From: JAGTVB01 sp964624765
GTDB taxonomy: Bacteria; Pseudomonadota; Gammaproteobacteria; HK1
Length of the DNA stretch: 52,487 bases
Direction: 5' to 3'
NCBI GenBank assembly: GCA_964624765.1
Contig: CAZUZO010000005.1
Coordinates: forward strand, 1-52,487
The translations under genes were made by a program, and so were the position numbers. Positions within the stretch are counted from its first letter, which is position 1, and each line of letters opens with the position of its first letter. Below, one piece after another: positions 7,766-16,359 of this stretch. The notes below the pieces were generated by a model. That model was not told where the DNA came from. It saw only the letters and a program-made list of their open reading frames with translations, and ran no database searches.

Positions 7766-9433
7766 GGTATTCTCGAGTTGCTGGGTAACGTCGATGAATA
7801 CGTCAAGTGGTTGTCCCGGCTTAATGTGACCATCCTCGGTGATGCGGTTCCATTCCCTCAGCGATGGCACCGTGACTCTGAATCGCCTCGAGATATCCCA
7901 GAGCGAATCTCCTCGACGCACAACATAGCGAATGCGGCGGGTAGTTTTGCCTGTGACCGACGGGCCGTAGGTGACGGCCGCTAATTGCGTCGTCGGACTG
8001 CGTGACTGATCTGGACGCAGCCAGATGTTCAGCTTTTGCCCAGGGCGGAGGTGATCGCTCAGCGCGATTCCGTTCCACTTCGCGAGGTCGCGTGTCGAGA
8101 CGTTGTGATGGCGAGCGATGCGCCATAGAGTGTCTCCTTTCTTCACCGCATAGACACGTTCCGTGGCCCGCTGCGATGCCACGTGCGGCATGAGGTTTCT
8201 TCTCCCAGAGGCGCTTAGGGTGTACTGCTCCAGTGAACGAGCGGCTACCGGAACGACCAGGCTATCGCCTGTTCGAATGAGCGAGTCCGTTAAGTCATTG
8301 ACCTGTTTTAGGACCGCCACTGTGGTCTCGTACCGCCGGGCAATACCACTGAGAGTATGTCCTCGCCGGACGCGATGGCGTTGCCACTTGACTCGCTGCT
8401 TTGCCGGCAGAGCCGCCACCCCTTGCGTAAAGTCGTCAGTGGTGCCCATAGGTAGCAACAGGTGATGCGGGCCATCCGGATCGGTTGCCCACTGGTTGAA
8501 GCCCGGATTGAGCATGTACAACTCTTCTAGAGAGATTCCAGCAAATTCGGCGGCCAAAGCAAGGTCAATTTGGCCATCGAGCGTTACACGCTCGAAGTAA
8601 GGCCTATTGATAACACTCCTGAGGGTAAGCGAGTGGCGCTCGGGATCCGCTATGACAGTCGCCAACGCCAGTAGCTTGGGAACATAATTGCGCGTTTCAG
8701 TCGGTAGTTGCAGCGACCAATAATCTCCCGGTTTCCCCTGTCGATGATTGGCCTCGATGGCTCGGCGCACGCTGCCTTGACCTGCATTGTAGGCTGCCAG
8801 GGCAAGCAGCCAATCGTCGCCAAACAGGCCGTGTAATTGTTGCAAATAATCCAGTGCGGCCCGAGTCGACTCAACGATATCGCGACGGCCGTCGTACCAC
8901 CAGTTCTGCTTGAGTTGGTAGATTTGGGCGGTTGAGGAGATGAACTGCCACAAACCCGACGCCCTCGCGTGGGAATAGGCAAACGGTTGAAGGCTGCTTT
9001 CTATAATAGGCAGTAGCGCGAGCTCCATCGGCAGCTGGCGTTGCTCCACCGCTTCTACCACGTAGTACAGATAACGCGTGCCACGCTCGGCTATCTGATC
9101 CAGGTAGTACTGATTACCCTCCAGTAAGTTGACTGCTGCCAAAGTCCGTTGATGCTGATAGCCCGGTAGTGCCAGGCCTGCACGAATGCGGTCCCAAACA
9201 TCAGCGGGCGATTCCTTCGGCGATGCTGCCGCATGGGATAAGGGCGGTCGGTAGCCGTTGGCAGCGGGAGCGGGGTGCTGTGGGGTATGCTCTTGATGTA
9301 TGGTGGGACGATGGGCGTCTGACTGATCGGAGTCTACTACTACCCCCACAGAGGCGCATCCAGCCACTAACCCGAGGTAGGCTCCGAAGGCGGAAAGCCT
9401 CAAGAGGTGTCCTTTTCGCTGTGCTTTACACAT
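7763..9433 (-). CDS. mltD: Membrane-bound lytic murein transglycosylase D
   Basis: This 556-residue lipoprotein cleaves peptidoglycan to form 1,6-anhydromuropeptides. A signal peptide ends in the lipobox LVAGC with the acylated Cys at residue 26. The transglycosylase domain spans about 100-240, with catalytic Glu145 in LLPIIESSLQPF, then GLWQFISSTA and ALAAYNAGQGSVRRA. Three LysM repeats follow at about 353-396, 427-471 and 502-547, for glycan binding. Length and order are typical of MltD with three LysM modules. The stop codon TAA (7763-7765) coincides with the 3-bp target duplication of a family A element, so the transcript runs straight into the repeat. Confidence 0.94.
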   Translation of the reverse strand: MCKAQRKGHLLRLSAFGAYLGLVAGCASVGVVVDSDQSDAHRPTIHQEHTPQHPAPAANGYRPPLSHAAASPKESPADVWDRIRAGLALPGYQHQRTLAAVNLLEGNQYYLDQIAERGTRYLYYVVEAVEQRQLPMELALLPIIESSLQPFAYSHARASGLWQFISSTAQIYQLKQNWWYDGRRDIVESTRAALDYLQQLHGLFGDDWLLALAAYNAGQGSVRRAIEANHRQGKPGDYWSLQLPTETRNYVPKLLALATVIADPERHSLTLRSVINRPYFERVTLDGQIDLALAAEFAGISLEELYMLNPGFNQWATDPDGPHHLLLPMGTTDDFTQGVAALPAKQRVKWQRHRVRRGHTLSGIARRYETTVAVLKQVNDLTDSLIRTGDSLVVPVAARSLEQYTLSASGRRNLMPHVASQRATERVYAVKKGDTLWRIARHHNVSTRDLAKWNGIALSDHLRPGQKLNIWLRPDQSRSPTTQLAAVTYGPSVTGKTTRRIRYVVRRGDSLWDISRRFRVTVPSLREWNRITEDGHIKPGQPLDVFIDVTQQLENT

Positions 9434-9680
9434 GGAGAGATGTCAAGGCCACGCTAGCACGGACTCTACAGCGAATAAAGACTATATAGGAACAAGCGTA
9501 GGGGATATTGCGCATATCGGCCGACATAATATTTTCTTGAGATTGTAGGCCATAGTCAGGAGTTAGTCAGGGTCCCTATGGGCAAGGCAACATCGGCTGC
9601 GACCCTTGGGCGATAAGACAGATAAGGACCCGCACCGCTTTCCATGGCCAACAGTGGCACGTGGGGCGGTAACAGACCGC
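9434..9680. other. Intergenic stretch upstream of mltD
   Basis: It should contain the mltD promoter on the minus strand, but I see no convincing consensus. The last 8 bases, CAGACCGC (9673-9680), are the left target duplication of a family C element. No gene is supported. Confidence 0.35.
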
Positions 9681-9843
9681 GGCGTGGGTCACGTTTTGGC
9701 AGTTTTGTTATCTTGGCCCCTGGGACAGTCGACCCTTGGCCGGATCCTGGCCGCACACACCCTTGCCGCAAGGCGTTCGGCTGCGAGGTCTGGCGCCGAC
9801 GGTATGCTCCAGAGCCAACCTGAACGAAACGATGACCATGACC
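9681..9843 (+). repeat. Family C element (163 bp) with 8-bp duplication
   Basis: The left end reads GGCGTGGGTCACGTTTTGGC and the right end CGAAACGATGACCATGACC (9825-9843); the two are inverted copies with a few changes. Flanks are CAGACCGC (9673-9680) and CAGACGGC (9844-9851), 7 of 8 identical, as expected for an 8-bp target duplication. The right flank directly adjoins the sodB terminator. Confidence 0.75.
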
Positions 9844-9851
9844 CAGACGGC

Positions 9852-9877
9852 AAAGAAAACGCCCCGAAGGGCGCTTT
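9852..9877 (-). terminator. Intrinsic terminator of sodB
   Basis: Reading the minus strand 32 bp after the sodB stop, CGCCC-TTCG-GGGCG forms a stable UUCG-loop hairpin followed by TTTTCTTT. This is a classical intrinsic terminator. Confidence 0.85.
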
Positions 9878-9904
9878 CGATCGTTCTGGCGTTCTGGGGA
9901 AGCT

Positions 9905-10486
9905 TCAGGTCGCGAGTTGTTGCGCGGCGTGATTCCAGTTCACGAGATCCCAGAATGCCTCAATGTATTTGGGTCGAGCATTACGGTAATCGATGTAGTA
10001 GGCGTGTTCCCAGACATCGATGGTCAACAACGCCGTCTTACCTTCTGTCAAGGGGGTCCCGGCATTGCTGGTATTCATGATCTCAAGCCGACCATCAGGG
10101 TTCTTGACTAGCCATGTCCAACCGGAGCCAAAGTTCGTTGCGGCTGAGTTCGAAAATTGTTCCTTGAAGCTGGCAAAAGACCCGAATGTCGAGGTAATGG
10201 CTTCGCCGATGGCACCGCCTGGCGTGCCTCCGCCCTGAGGAGCGAGGCAAAGCCAATAGAACGTATGGTTCCAAACCTGGGCTGCATTGTTGAAGATACC
10301 GCCGCTAGCCTTGCGGATAATGTCCTCCAACAGCATGTTCTCGAACTCGGTTCCCGGGATCAGCTTGTTCAGGTTGGCGACATAGGTGGCGTGGTGTTTA
10401 CCGTAATGGTACTCCAGCGTTTCTGTTGAGAGCTTCGGTTCCAGAGCGCTCTTGTCGTACGGTAGGGGCGGAAGCTTATGTTCCAT
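9905..10486 (-). CDS. sodB: Superoxide dismutase [Fe]
   Basis: The 193-residue protein converts superoxide to hydrogen peroxide and oxygen in the cytosol. Metal ligands are all present at the standard numbers: His27, His74, Asp157 and His161 (the last two in DVWEHAYYIDY). Gln70 in NNAAQVWNHTFYW and the overall pattern point to the iron form rather than manganese. Length matches the family exactly. It stands alone, with an intrinsic terminator 32 bp beyond the stop and a repeat-rich region upstream. Confidence 0.96.
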   Translation of the reverse strand: MEHKLPPLPYDKSALEPKLSTETLEYHYGKHHATYVANLNKLIPGTEFENMLLEDIIRKASGGIFNNAAQVWNHTFYWLCLAPQGGGTPGGAIGEAITSTFGSFASFKEQFSNSAATNFGSGWTWLVKNPDGRLEIMNTSNAGTPLTEGKTALLTIDVWEHAYYIDYRNARPKYIEAFWDLVNWNHAAQQLAT

Positions 10487-10572
10487 GGTTGCTTTGTCCT
10501 CCAGATAGATGGCTATGGTACTGAACCTAGAATCCAGGATAAATGCGGTCTGCTCGCTAACCCTCTGAGTTC

Positions 10573-10870
10573 AGATGAATACGCCCGTCATCCTGGCTAG
10601 GAAGCGGAATGGAGTCGCCAAGGATGGCTTAGAAGCTGTTTTAAAAATTACTGCGCTTGCCATAGCTGCGTTGCCCGGCGGCTCGCAATCCTCATGTACT
10701 CCCTTGTACACTCCGGTTGCTTGCCACCGGGCGCCTTGCTCTGCCGGCGCTCGTGACATTTTTAAAACAGCTTCTTAGGGTCGAGCAATCGATACGTTCA
10801 CAGAACTCGACTATTCTCTATCGCGGGCATGCTGACCGACATGACGATGAGAGCCAATTTCCCGTGACCT
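10573..10870 (+). repeat. Family D repeat interrupted by a family A element
   Basis: Bases 10573-10631 (ACGCCCGTCATCCTGGCTAG and on to GGATGGC) and 10778-10870 (GGTCGAGCAATC, CGCGGGCATG, CGACATGA) match, in order, the uninterrupted stretch 37365-37505. The family A copy at 10629-10777 sits precisely between them. The core, a foldback around CCGGC-AGGAAGCCGG, resembles a palindromic repeat common in proteobacteria. Confidence 0.75.
10629..10777 (-). repeat. Family A element, short (143 bp) form
   Basis: The element covers 10632-10774 with near-perfect inverted ends GAAGCTGTTTTAAAAAT and TTTTTAAAACAGCTTC, flanked by TTA at 10629-10631 and 10775-10777. It lacks the same 74-bp internal block as the copy at 259-407 and lies inside a family D repeat. 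Confidence 0.93.
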
Positions 10871-11103
10871 AGAATCCTTGAAGAGCGGACAGGTTTGTCA
10901 AATTGTTTCGCTAAGCATAAGTGACGGCCCTCGCTAAATCAAACCGCAGGAGTGTCATGAAAAAAGGGGGGTGGTCAAGCATGACGCGCCATGACCCTGG
11001 CTACTTGGGTCGCAGTGCATGACGGCCTTTCATGTTAGCGCCGGTTGCATTCATCGGTGCAAACCGCGACACTCTTGGGCTTGCATTTTGCACCCTACCT
11101 GGT

Positions 11104-11383
11104 TAAGAAGCTGTTTTAAAAACTACTGCGCTTGCCTGATCTGCGTTGCGCGGCGGTTCAGAATCCTCATGTACTCGTTTGTACACTGCGGTTGTGACTC
11201 GCCCCATGCTTGGGGCTCGCTCCGGGGCCAGCTTAGCGCTGTTCAAAATCGTTCCCGACGATTTTGTCGCCGCCGCGCGCCTTGCTCGGCTGGCGCTCGC
11301 GACATTTTTACCGTGAAAATCCCGATTTTCATTTTCGGGGGTGGCTACATCCCTCGGCCATGACGGTTTAAAATAGCTTCTGA
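11104..11383 (-). repeat. Family A element enlarged by a nested insertion
   Basis: The element covers 11107-11380 (274 bp). The left flank is TAA (11104-11106) and the right TGA (11381-11383), differing by one transition. The extra length is a 56-bp insertion at 11311-11366. Without it and its duplication the element is about 214 bp, near the usual 217. It lies just upstream of the methyltransferase-rnhA-dnaQ genes. Confidence 0.88.
11307..11370. repeat. 56-bp insertion inside a family A terminal repeat
   Basis: The sequence 11311-11366 begins CCGTGA and ends TGACGG (roughly inverted) and contains a foldback of GAAAATC and GATTTTC. It splits the right terminal repeat of the A element, and TTTA occurs on both sides (11307-11310 and 11367-11370), as expected for a 4-bp duplication. 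I found no other copy in the window. Confidence 0.55.
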
Positions 11384-11450
11384 GGTGGATTGAGCAGCGG
11401 GGCTGCTCACCGGAGGCTTGGATTACCGAAGGTGACTTGAGAGAACGGAT

Positions 11451-12218
11451 ATGCATTCCGAAATGCGTCGGGGATTGCACGCTTGGTTTTCGAATTGCCC
11501 GGGCCGCTGGATACTCGAGGCGGAGCTCCAATTGCTGAACGAAATCCTGCCGAACCTGTTTGGATATCATTTGCTACAGGTGGGTCGCATCGCAGACGCC
11601 GATCTGCTCGCCAGTAGCCGTATCTTGCATCGGGTGCTGGTCGACGTCGATGAAGCGTGCGCCGAGTGCCCTTATCCCTACTTGCATGCTTGCCCTGAGG
11701 CGCTTCCCATCGCGTCCGACAGCATCGACGTTCTAGTACTTCCCCATACATTAGAATACGCCTCCAGAATTCACGATACTTTGCGTGAGGCCCAGCGGGT
11801 TCTGGTGCCTGAAGGACGGCTGTTAATACTCGGCTTCAATCCTTGGAGTTGGTTCGGCGTTTGGCGTTTGTTTCTGCGCCGCCGCGGGATGGCGCCTTGG
11901 AGAGGCCGCTTTGTCGGGTTAGCCCGCATGAAGGATTGGCTGGCCCTCCTTGGCTTCGACGAAGTGAGTGTCAGAGGCCACTTTTTTCGCCCTCCTTTTC
12001 GCAACGTCCGCCTCATGTATCGGCTGCAGGCCCTGGAGAGGGTTGGGCGCCATCTCCCTACGGGCGTTTCGGGTGCCTATCTAGTGGTTGCAACCAAACG
12101 CGTGACGACCCTGACGCCAGCCAAACTGCGTTGGCAACCTCGACGTCGCCTGGTGGCGGTCGGTATCGCCGAACCTTCCGCAAGGGTATCCTCATGCCGG
12201 CAGCACGGGGGATGGTGA
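11451..12218 (+). CDS. SAM-dependent methyltransferase (YafS-like)
   Basis: The 255-residue protein has a class I methyltransferase core: LLQVGRIADAD replaces the usual glycine-rich motif I, PEALPIASDSIDVLVLPHTLEYA covers motifs II-IV, and LREAQRVLVPEGRLLILGFNPWSWFG is the motif V-VI region seen in the YafS group. It precedes rnhA by 3 bp and dnaQ follows, the same order as yafS-rnhA-dnaQ in other gammaproteobacteria. The substrate is unknown. The start could also be the ATG at 11463. A family A element ends about 70 bp upstream, so the promoter probably lies within or just after the repeat. Confidence 0.82.
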   Translation: MHSEMRRGLHAWFSNCPGRWILEAELQLLNEILPNLFGYHLLQVGRIADADLLASSRILHRVLVDVDEACAECPYPYLHACPEALPIASDSIDVLVLPHTLEYASRIHDTLREAQRVLVPEGRLLILGFNPWSWFGVWRLFLRRRGMAPWRGRFVGLARMKDWLALLGFDEVSVRGHFFRPPFRNVRLMYRLQALERVGRHLPTGVSGAYLVVATKRVTTLTPAKLRWQPRRRLVAVGIAEPSARVSSCRQHGGW

Positions 12219-12221
12219 CCG

Positions 12222-12695
12222 GTGAGCAAGCCGGTAGAAATATTTACCGATGGTGCTTGTCGTGGCAATCCAGGGCCAGGAGGATGGGGGGTGTTGATGC
12301 GATACGGCGGTCATGAGAAAACCCTCTCAGGCTTCGCATCGCGTACCACCAATAATCAGATGGAGTTGCTGGCGGCGATCAAGGGCTTGCAAGCCCTCAA
12401 GCGTCCCAGTCGGGTCCGAATCTACACGGACTCACAATACCTCAAGCGAGGGATCACGGAATGGTTGCCTAAGTGGAAGCGCTCCGGCTGGCTCAAGGCG
12501 GACCGAGCACCGGTTAAGAATGCAGATCTCTGGAGGAAGCTTGAGGCGGCGTGCGAACACCACCAGGTCGAATGGAGGTGGATTCGGGGGCACTGCGGTC
12601 ATGTTGACAACGAGCGAGTCGATGCGCTTGCAAGGGGCGCCATCGCTAGCCGGTTAGGCGCTCCTGTATCGGTTCAGCGGGGAGGAGATGGTTGA
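12222..12695 (+). CDS. rnhA: Ribonuclease HI
   Basis: RNase HI removes RNA from RNA-DNA hybrids during replication and R-loop removal. The 157-residue protein carries the catalytic carboxylates at canonical positions: Asp10 (IFTDGACRGNPGPGG), Glu48 (NNQMELLAA), Asp70 (YTDSQYL) and a fourth Asp in NERVDALA; the catalytic-loop His is in IRGHCGH. It uses a GTG start 3 bp after the methyltransferase stop, with GGGGGATG upstream as ribosome site. Conserved operon position before dnaQ supports the call. Confidence 0.96.
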   Translation: MSKPVEIFTDGACRGNPGPGGWGVLMRYGGHEKTLSGFASRTTNNQMELLAAIKGLQALKRPSRVRIYTDSQYLKRGITEWLPKWKRSGWLKADRAPVKNADLWRKLEAACEHHQVEWRWIRGHCGHVDNERVDALARGAIASRLGAPVSVQRGGDG

Positions 12696-12833
12696 ACATG
12701 GCCGGGCCTCGGTCATTGCGCCGCCAGTTTCTCATCCAGGTTGCGGTTAGACTCGGGCCATGGTCTTGCCCTACTCCTCCTAGCCATGGCGAAAGACTTG
12801 TTTTTCATCTCGAACAACTGCTGCGGGAATGCC

Positions 12834-13544
12834 ATGCGTCAGGTAGTCTTGGATACTGAAACCACGGGCCTCGATCCGCTCCAAGGGCACCGCATCATCG
12901 AGATCGGGGGCCGGGAGATCGTTAACCGCCGACTGACGGATCGGTATTTTCACCATTACTTGCAGCCGGATCAGGTGATCGATCCGGCAGCCCTAGAAGT
13001 CCACGGTATCAGTGAAGCCTTTCTTGCCGACAAGCCGCGTTTCGTGGACGTCGCGGCTGGCTTGATCGGTTTCGTTAAGGACGCCGAGGTGATCATCCAT
13101 AATGCGCCGTTCGATGTTGGCTTCATCAACCACGAGCTGAAATTACTCCAGGGCGACTGGGGTTCTCTGGAGGACTATTGCACCATACTGGACACCTTGC
13201 TTCTCGCGCGGCAACGGCATCCTGGCCAGAAGAACAGTCTCGATGCGCTGTGTAAGCGCTACAAGGTGGACACTTCTCAAAGGGTTCGTCATGGGGCACT
13301 GCTTGATGCGGAAATCCTTGCCGAACTCTATCTGACCATGACCGGGGGGCAAGTCAGTCTGGAACTGACCCCCCTCAATGCTGAGCTGCGGTCGGGTCAT
13401 AACGTTCCCGCTGTGCCGCCTAACGCCCCACCCCGGCGAGTGATCCGCGCCACTGACGCCGAACTGGCTGCCCATCGGGAGCGCCTGCATGCGATAGACC
13501 AGGCTAGCGATGGACGGTGTGTCTGGAGGCGGATAAATTCTTAG
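12834..13544 (+). CDS. dnaQ: DNA polymerase III epsilon subunit (3'-5' proofreading exonuclease)
   Basis: The 236-residue protein is a DEDDh exonuclease: motif Exo I VLDTETTGLDP at the N-terminus, Exo II around IIHNAPFDVGFINHEL, and Exo III in RHGALLDAEILAELYL with the catalytic His and Asp. The C-terminal tail is shorter than, but comparable with, the alpha-binding segment in Escherichia coli. I chose the ATG at 12834 because homologues begin right before the Exo I motif; a longer frame from 12741 has an unlikely leader. It closes the methyltransferase-rnhA-dnaQ cluster. Confidence 0.94.
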   Translation: MRQVVLDTETTGLDPLQGHRIIEIGGREIVNRRLTDRYFHHYLQPDQVIDPAALEVHGISEAFLADKPRFVDVAAGLIGFVKDAEVIIHNAPFDVGFINHELKLLQGDWGSLEDYCTILDTLLLARQRHPGQKNSLDALCKRYKVDTSQRVRHGALLDAEILAELYLTMTGGQVSLELTPLNAELRSGHNVPAVPPNAPPRRVIRATDAELAAHRERLHAIDQASDGRCVWRRINS

Positions 13545-13648
13545 GCACCGTCCATGATCCTGTGAGCAACAGCACACCTTGCCCTGCCCCCTCGCCTGTC
13601 ACGCGATGCGGCCGTTGATGCGGATAAAGTTTGCCTTTGCGCGCGGGA

Positions 13649-13795
13649 TCCGAGGTTGTGAAAGAACCTGCTACACAACCCGATCGCGACGTTGAGCGGT
13701 GCTCGCTCCCCGTCTATCGATCTGATATGTCTCTCGGCTTTGCGCCGTCCGCCTGGCTCTCGGGCCGCTCGTGACGATTTTTTCACAACCTCTCA
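13649..13795 (-). repeat. Family B element (141 bp) abutting the grxD stop codon
   Basis: The element spans 13652-13792 with ends GAGGTTGTGAAAGAACC and TTTTTTCACAACCTC. The right flank TCA (13793-13795) is the minus-strand TGA stop of grxD; the left flank is TCC. The orientation is opposite to the copy at 46942. The 250-bp dnaQ-grxD gap holds little else. Confidence 0.88.
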
Positions 13796-14131
13796 CTGCG
13801 ATGGATCAGGGGCCGCTTTTCCCGCCGCCGCTTTCGTCATCGTTTGCAGCTCGCCTTTCTGGAACAACTCCAGTGTGATATCACATCCACCTATGAGTTC
13901 CCCATTGATATAGATTTGTGGGAACGTAGGCCAGTTGGCGAATCGAGGAAGATTCTCGAATATCTCCGGATCCGCGAGCACGTTCACATAGGCAAAATCG
14001 ACGTTGCACGCTTGTAGCGCCTGGGCGGCTCGCGAAGAGAAGCCGCACTGGGGGAACTGCGGTGTTCCTTTCATAAAGATGAGGATCGGATTGCTCTCGA
14101 CCTGCTGTCTGATTCGTTCCAGAACATCCAT
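13793..14131 (-). CDS. grxD: Monothiol glutaredoxin (Grx4 type)
   Basis: The protein carries the monothiol CGFS active site (FPQCGFSSRAAQ) and the flanking KGTPQFP and glutathione-binding WPTFPQIYINGELIGGCDI, defining features of Grx4/GrxD. These proteins bind a glutathione-ligated [2Fe-2S] cluster and help iron-sulfur cluster trafficking. I chose the ATG at 14131 (MDVLERIRQQ), preceded by GAGAGG at 7 nt, over an upstream ATG at 14164. Length is then 112 residues, as in the family. The stop codon TGA is the 3-bp flank of a family B element, so the 3' end of its mRNA begins in the repeat. Confidence 0.94.
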   Translation of the reverse strand: MDVLERIRQQVESNPILIFMKGTPQFPQCGFSSRAAQALQACNVDFAYVNVLADPEIFENLPRFANWPTFPQIYINGELIGGCDITLELFQKGELQTMTKAAAGKAAPDPSQ

Positions 14132-14279
14132 CGCACGACCTCTCAAATTTCGTTGACTGGCCACGATCTAAACACAGTCTAAGTATTTTCGCACACCTAA
14201 AGAATGGGCTATCCCTTTTTGGATAGAGCCCCTCGCCCGTTCGCGAAATCTGAGAGAGCTGTTTGCTACCCGTACAGAG

Positions 14280-16133
14280 TTAGGCTGAGGAGCGTTGGCG
14301 AGTACTCGCCGTCGTTAAGTCGTCGGGGGTAGCCAAGAAGAAGGGCTCCCGATGGGGCCGAGGAGGGCTGTCGACGTTCAACTGCAGCCACAGTTCAAGG
14401 AGCGCCGCGTGCCACAGTTTGGCACCGCGCAGGGGGGTCATGTTTTGTTCCGGGGCGTTCAGGAGGCGCTCCAGGTAGGTTGTTTGGAACAGGTGCCTAT
14501 CTCGGCAGGTTTTCGAGGTGAGGATCTCCCGCATGAAGGCGAGCAACGGTCCGCGGATATATTTCAAAGCCGGCACCGGGAAATAGCCCTTGGGCCTGTC
14601 GATGACACTGTCGGGCAACAGCCCGCGCGCAATCGTCCGCAGTGGCTGTTTACCCCCCCCGCGCACCTTCAGCGCCGGTGGCATGTGGGCGGTAAGCTCA
14701 ACGACGTGATGATCGAGGTAAGGCAGCCGGGCTTCAAGGCCCCAAGCCATCGTCATGTTATCGACGCGCTTCACTGGGTCGTCGACCATCAGCATGGTGG
14801 TATCCATGCGCAGGACGCGGTCGAGGAAAGTATCTGCCCCTAGCTCTGCGAGCCGCTCTTGGATGAGTGCGGAGGTGTGGTCGTCACCGTAAAAGGCGGG
14901 CGTCACGGTTTCCAGGAACTCCTCATGGGTGCGGTCGAAGTAATGCGTGCGGAACCGTTCGAGGTCGGTGCCAAACGTCAGCGCCATGCGGGGATACCAA
15001 AAGTATCCCGCCAAAATTTCGTCCGCACCTTGTCCGCTCTGCACCACCTTGATGTGTCGGGATACCCGTTCCGCGAGCAGAAAAAAACCGATGGCATCCT
15101 GAGCGACCATCGGCTCCGCCATGACCTGCACGGCTTCGGGAAGGCGGAGCAGCACTTCAGCATTGCTGATTCGATCTTGATGGTGCCGTGTGGCGTAACG
15201 TTCGGCAATGACGGAGGAGTATTCGAACTCGCTGCCCGATTCCTCCGGGGTGTCTTCGAATCCGATAGAGAACGTCTGGATATCCGATGCACCCGACTCG
15301 GCAAGCAGCGCCACCAGTAAGCTGGAGTCGAGCCCGCCGGATAACAAAATGCCGACCGGGACGTCAGCCACGCGCAGTCGACGTTGAACTGCCGATCGGA
15401 GTTCGTCATGGAGTGCCTCAGCCCACTCGGAATCGCTTCGGGGCTCCAGCGGACGTGTTGCATCGAGACGCCAATACACCTGCGAGACGAGGTGCCCATC
15501 CGCGCCTATCCTCATCCAGGTGGCAGGGGGTAACTTGTGGATGCCTTTGAGCAGGGTGCGCGGAGCGGGCACCACGGAGTGCAGCGTCAGGTGATGGTGT
15601 AGCGCCACCGGATCGATCCGGGTATCGATGCCGCCCGCCGCCAGTAGTGCCTGGGTGGTGGAAGCCATGCGAAACGATTGAGCGTCTGCGCGGTAGTAGA
15701 GTGGCTTGACGCCGAGCCGATCTCTTGCGATAAACAGGCTCTGTTGGCGGCCATCCCAGAGCGCGAAGGCGAACATACCGTGGAGATGCGCAGGGCAGTC
15801 CTCACCCCACTCATCATAGGCTTTCAGAATGACCTCCGTGTCACTGTCGGAAAGGAACTGGTGCCCACGAGCCTGCAATCCCCGGCGCAGCTCACGATAG
15901 TTATAGATGGTGCCATTGAACACGATGGCCCGATCGCCATCGAGCATGGGTTGATGGCCACGCTGCGAGAGATCAATGATGGCCAGTCGCCGATGGCCAA
16001 GGGCGACAGGCCCGGCGGTGAAGAAACCGCCGCTGTCGGGACCGCGGCGGACAAGGGTTTCGATCATCCGGTCTAGAACAAGGCGATCCGGATGGCTCCC
16101 ATCGAAGCGAAGTTCCCCACAAATTCCACACAT
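14280..16133 (-). CDS. asnO: N-acetylglutaminylglutamine amidotransferase (asparagine-synthase family)
   Basis: The 617-residue protein has an N-terminal glutamine amidotransferase domain (Cys2 in MCGICGE, RRGPDSGG, FNGTIYNYREL) and a synthetase domain with the PP-loop SGGLDSSLL. Stretches such as LHSVVPAPRTLLKGIHKLPP, QSGQGADEILAGYFWYP, DDPVKRVDNMTMAWGLEAR and RPKGYFPVPALKY match the subgroup that makes the osmoprotectant N-acetylglutaminylglutamine amide rather than AsnB proper. Usually its gene adjoins that for N-acetylglutaminylglutamine synthetase (GNAT plus ATP-grasp); here the neighbours are grxD and divergent argD, so it is an orphan in this window. Subgroup assignment is from memory of family signatures. 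Confidence 0.8.
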   Translation of the reverse strand: MCGICGELRFDGSHPDRLVLDRMIETLVRRGPDSGGFFTAGPVALGHRRLAIIDLSQRGHQPMLDGDRAIVFNGTIYNYRELRRGLQARGHQFLSDSDTEVILKAYDEWGEDCPAHLHGMFAFALWDGRQQSLFIARDRLGVKPLYYRADAQSFRMASTTQALLAAGGIDTRIDPVALHHHLTLHSVVPAPRTLLKGIHKLPPATWMRIGADGHLVSQVYWRLDATRPLEPRSDSEWAEALHDELRSAVQRRLRVADVPVGILLSGGLDSSLLVALLAESGASDIQTFSIGFEDTPEESGSEFEYSSVIAERYATRHHQDRISNAEVLLRLPEAVQVMAEPMVAQDAIGFFLLAERVSRHIKVVQSGQGADEILAGYFWYPRMALTFGTDLERFRTHYFDRTHEEFLETVTPAFYGDDHTSALIQERLAELGADTFLDRVLRMDTTMLMVDDPVKRVDNMTMAWGLEARLPYLDHHVVELTAHMPPALKVRGGGKQPLRTIARGLLPDSVIDRPKGYFPVPALKYIRGPLLAFMREILTSKTCRDRHLFQTTYLERLLNAPEQNMTPLRGAKLWHAALLELWLQLNVDSPPRPHREPFFLATPDDLTTASTRQRSSA

Positions 16134-16359
16134 GAATACACGGACACCTTGAAGGAGAGCGGCGCCAGACTGGCGGCAGAGGGGAATTATACGCCGGCGT
16201 CTCAGGAAATACTGTGGGTTTGAGGGGTGACTTGAGTGTACGGGGCCTTCCTGTCGAGGTTTGCGAAATCCGCTATCGGGGCATATACTGGCCAGGGAAG
16301 GGTGGCCGTTTGTACGTGCTGCCCTTTTTTGCTTCTCGAGCGAGCGCAGGAACTTTCCT

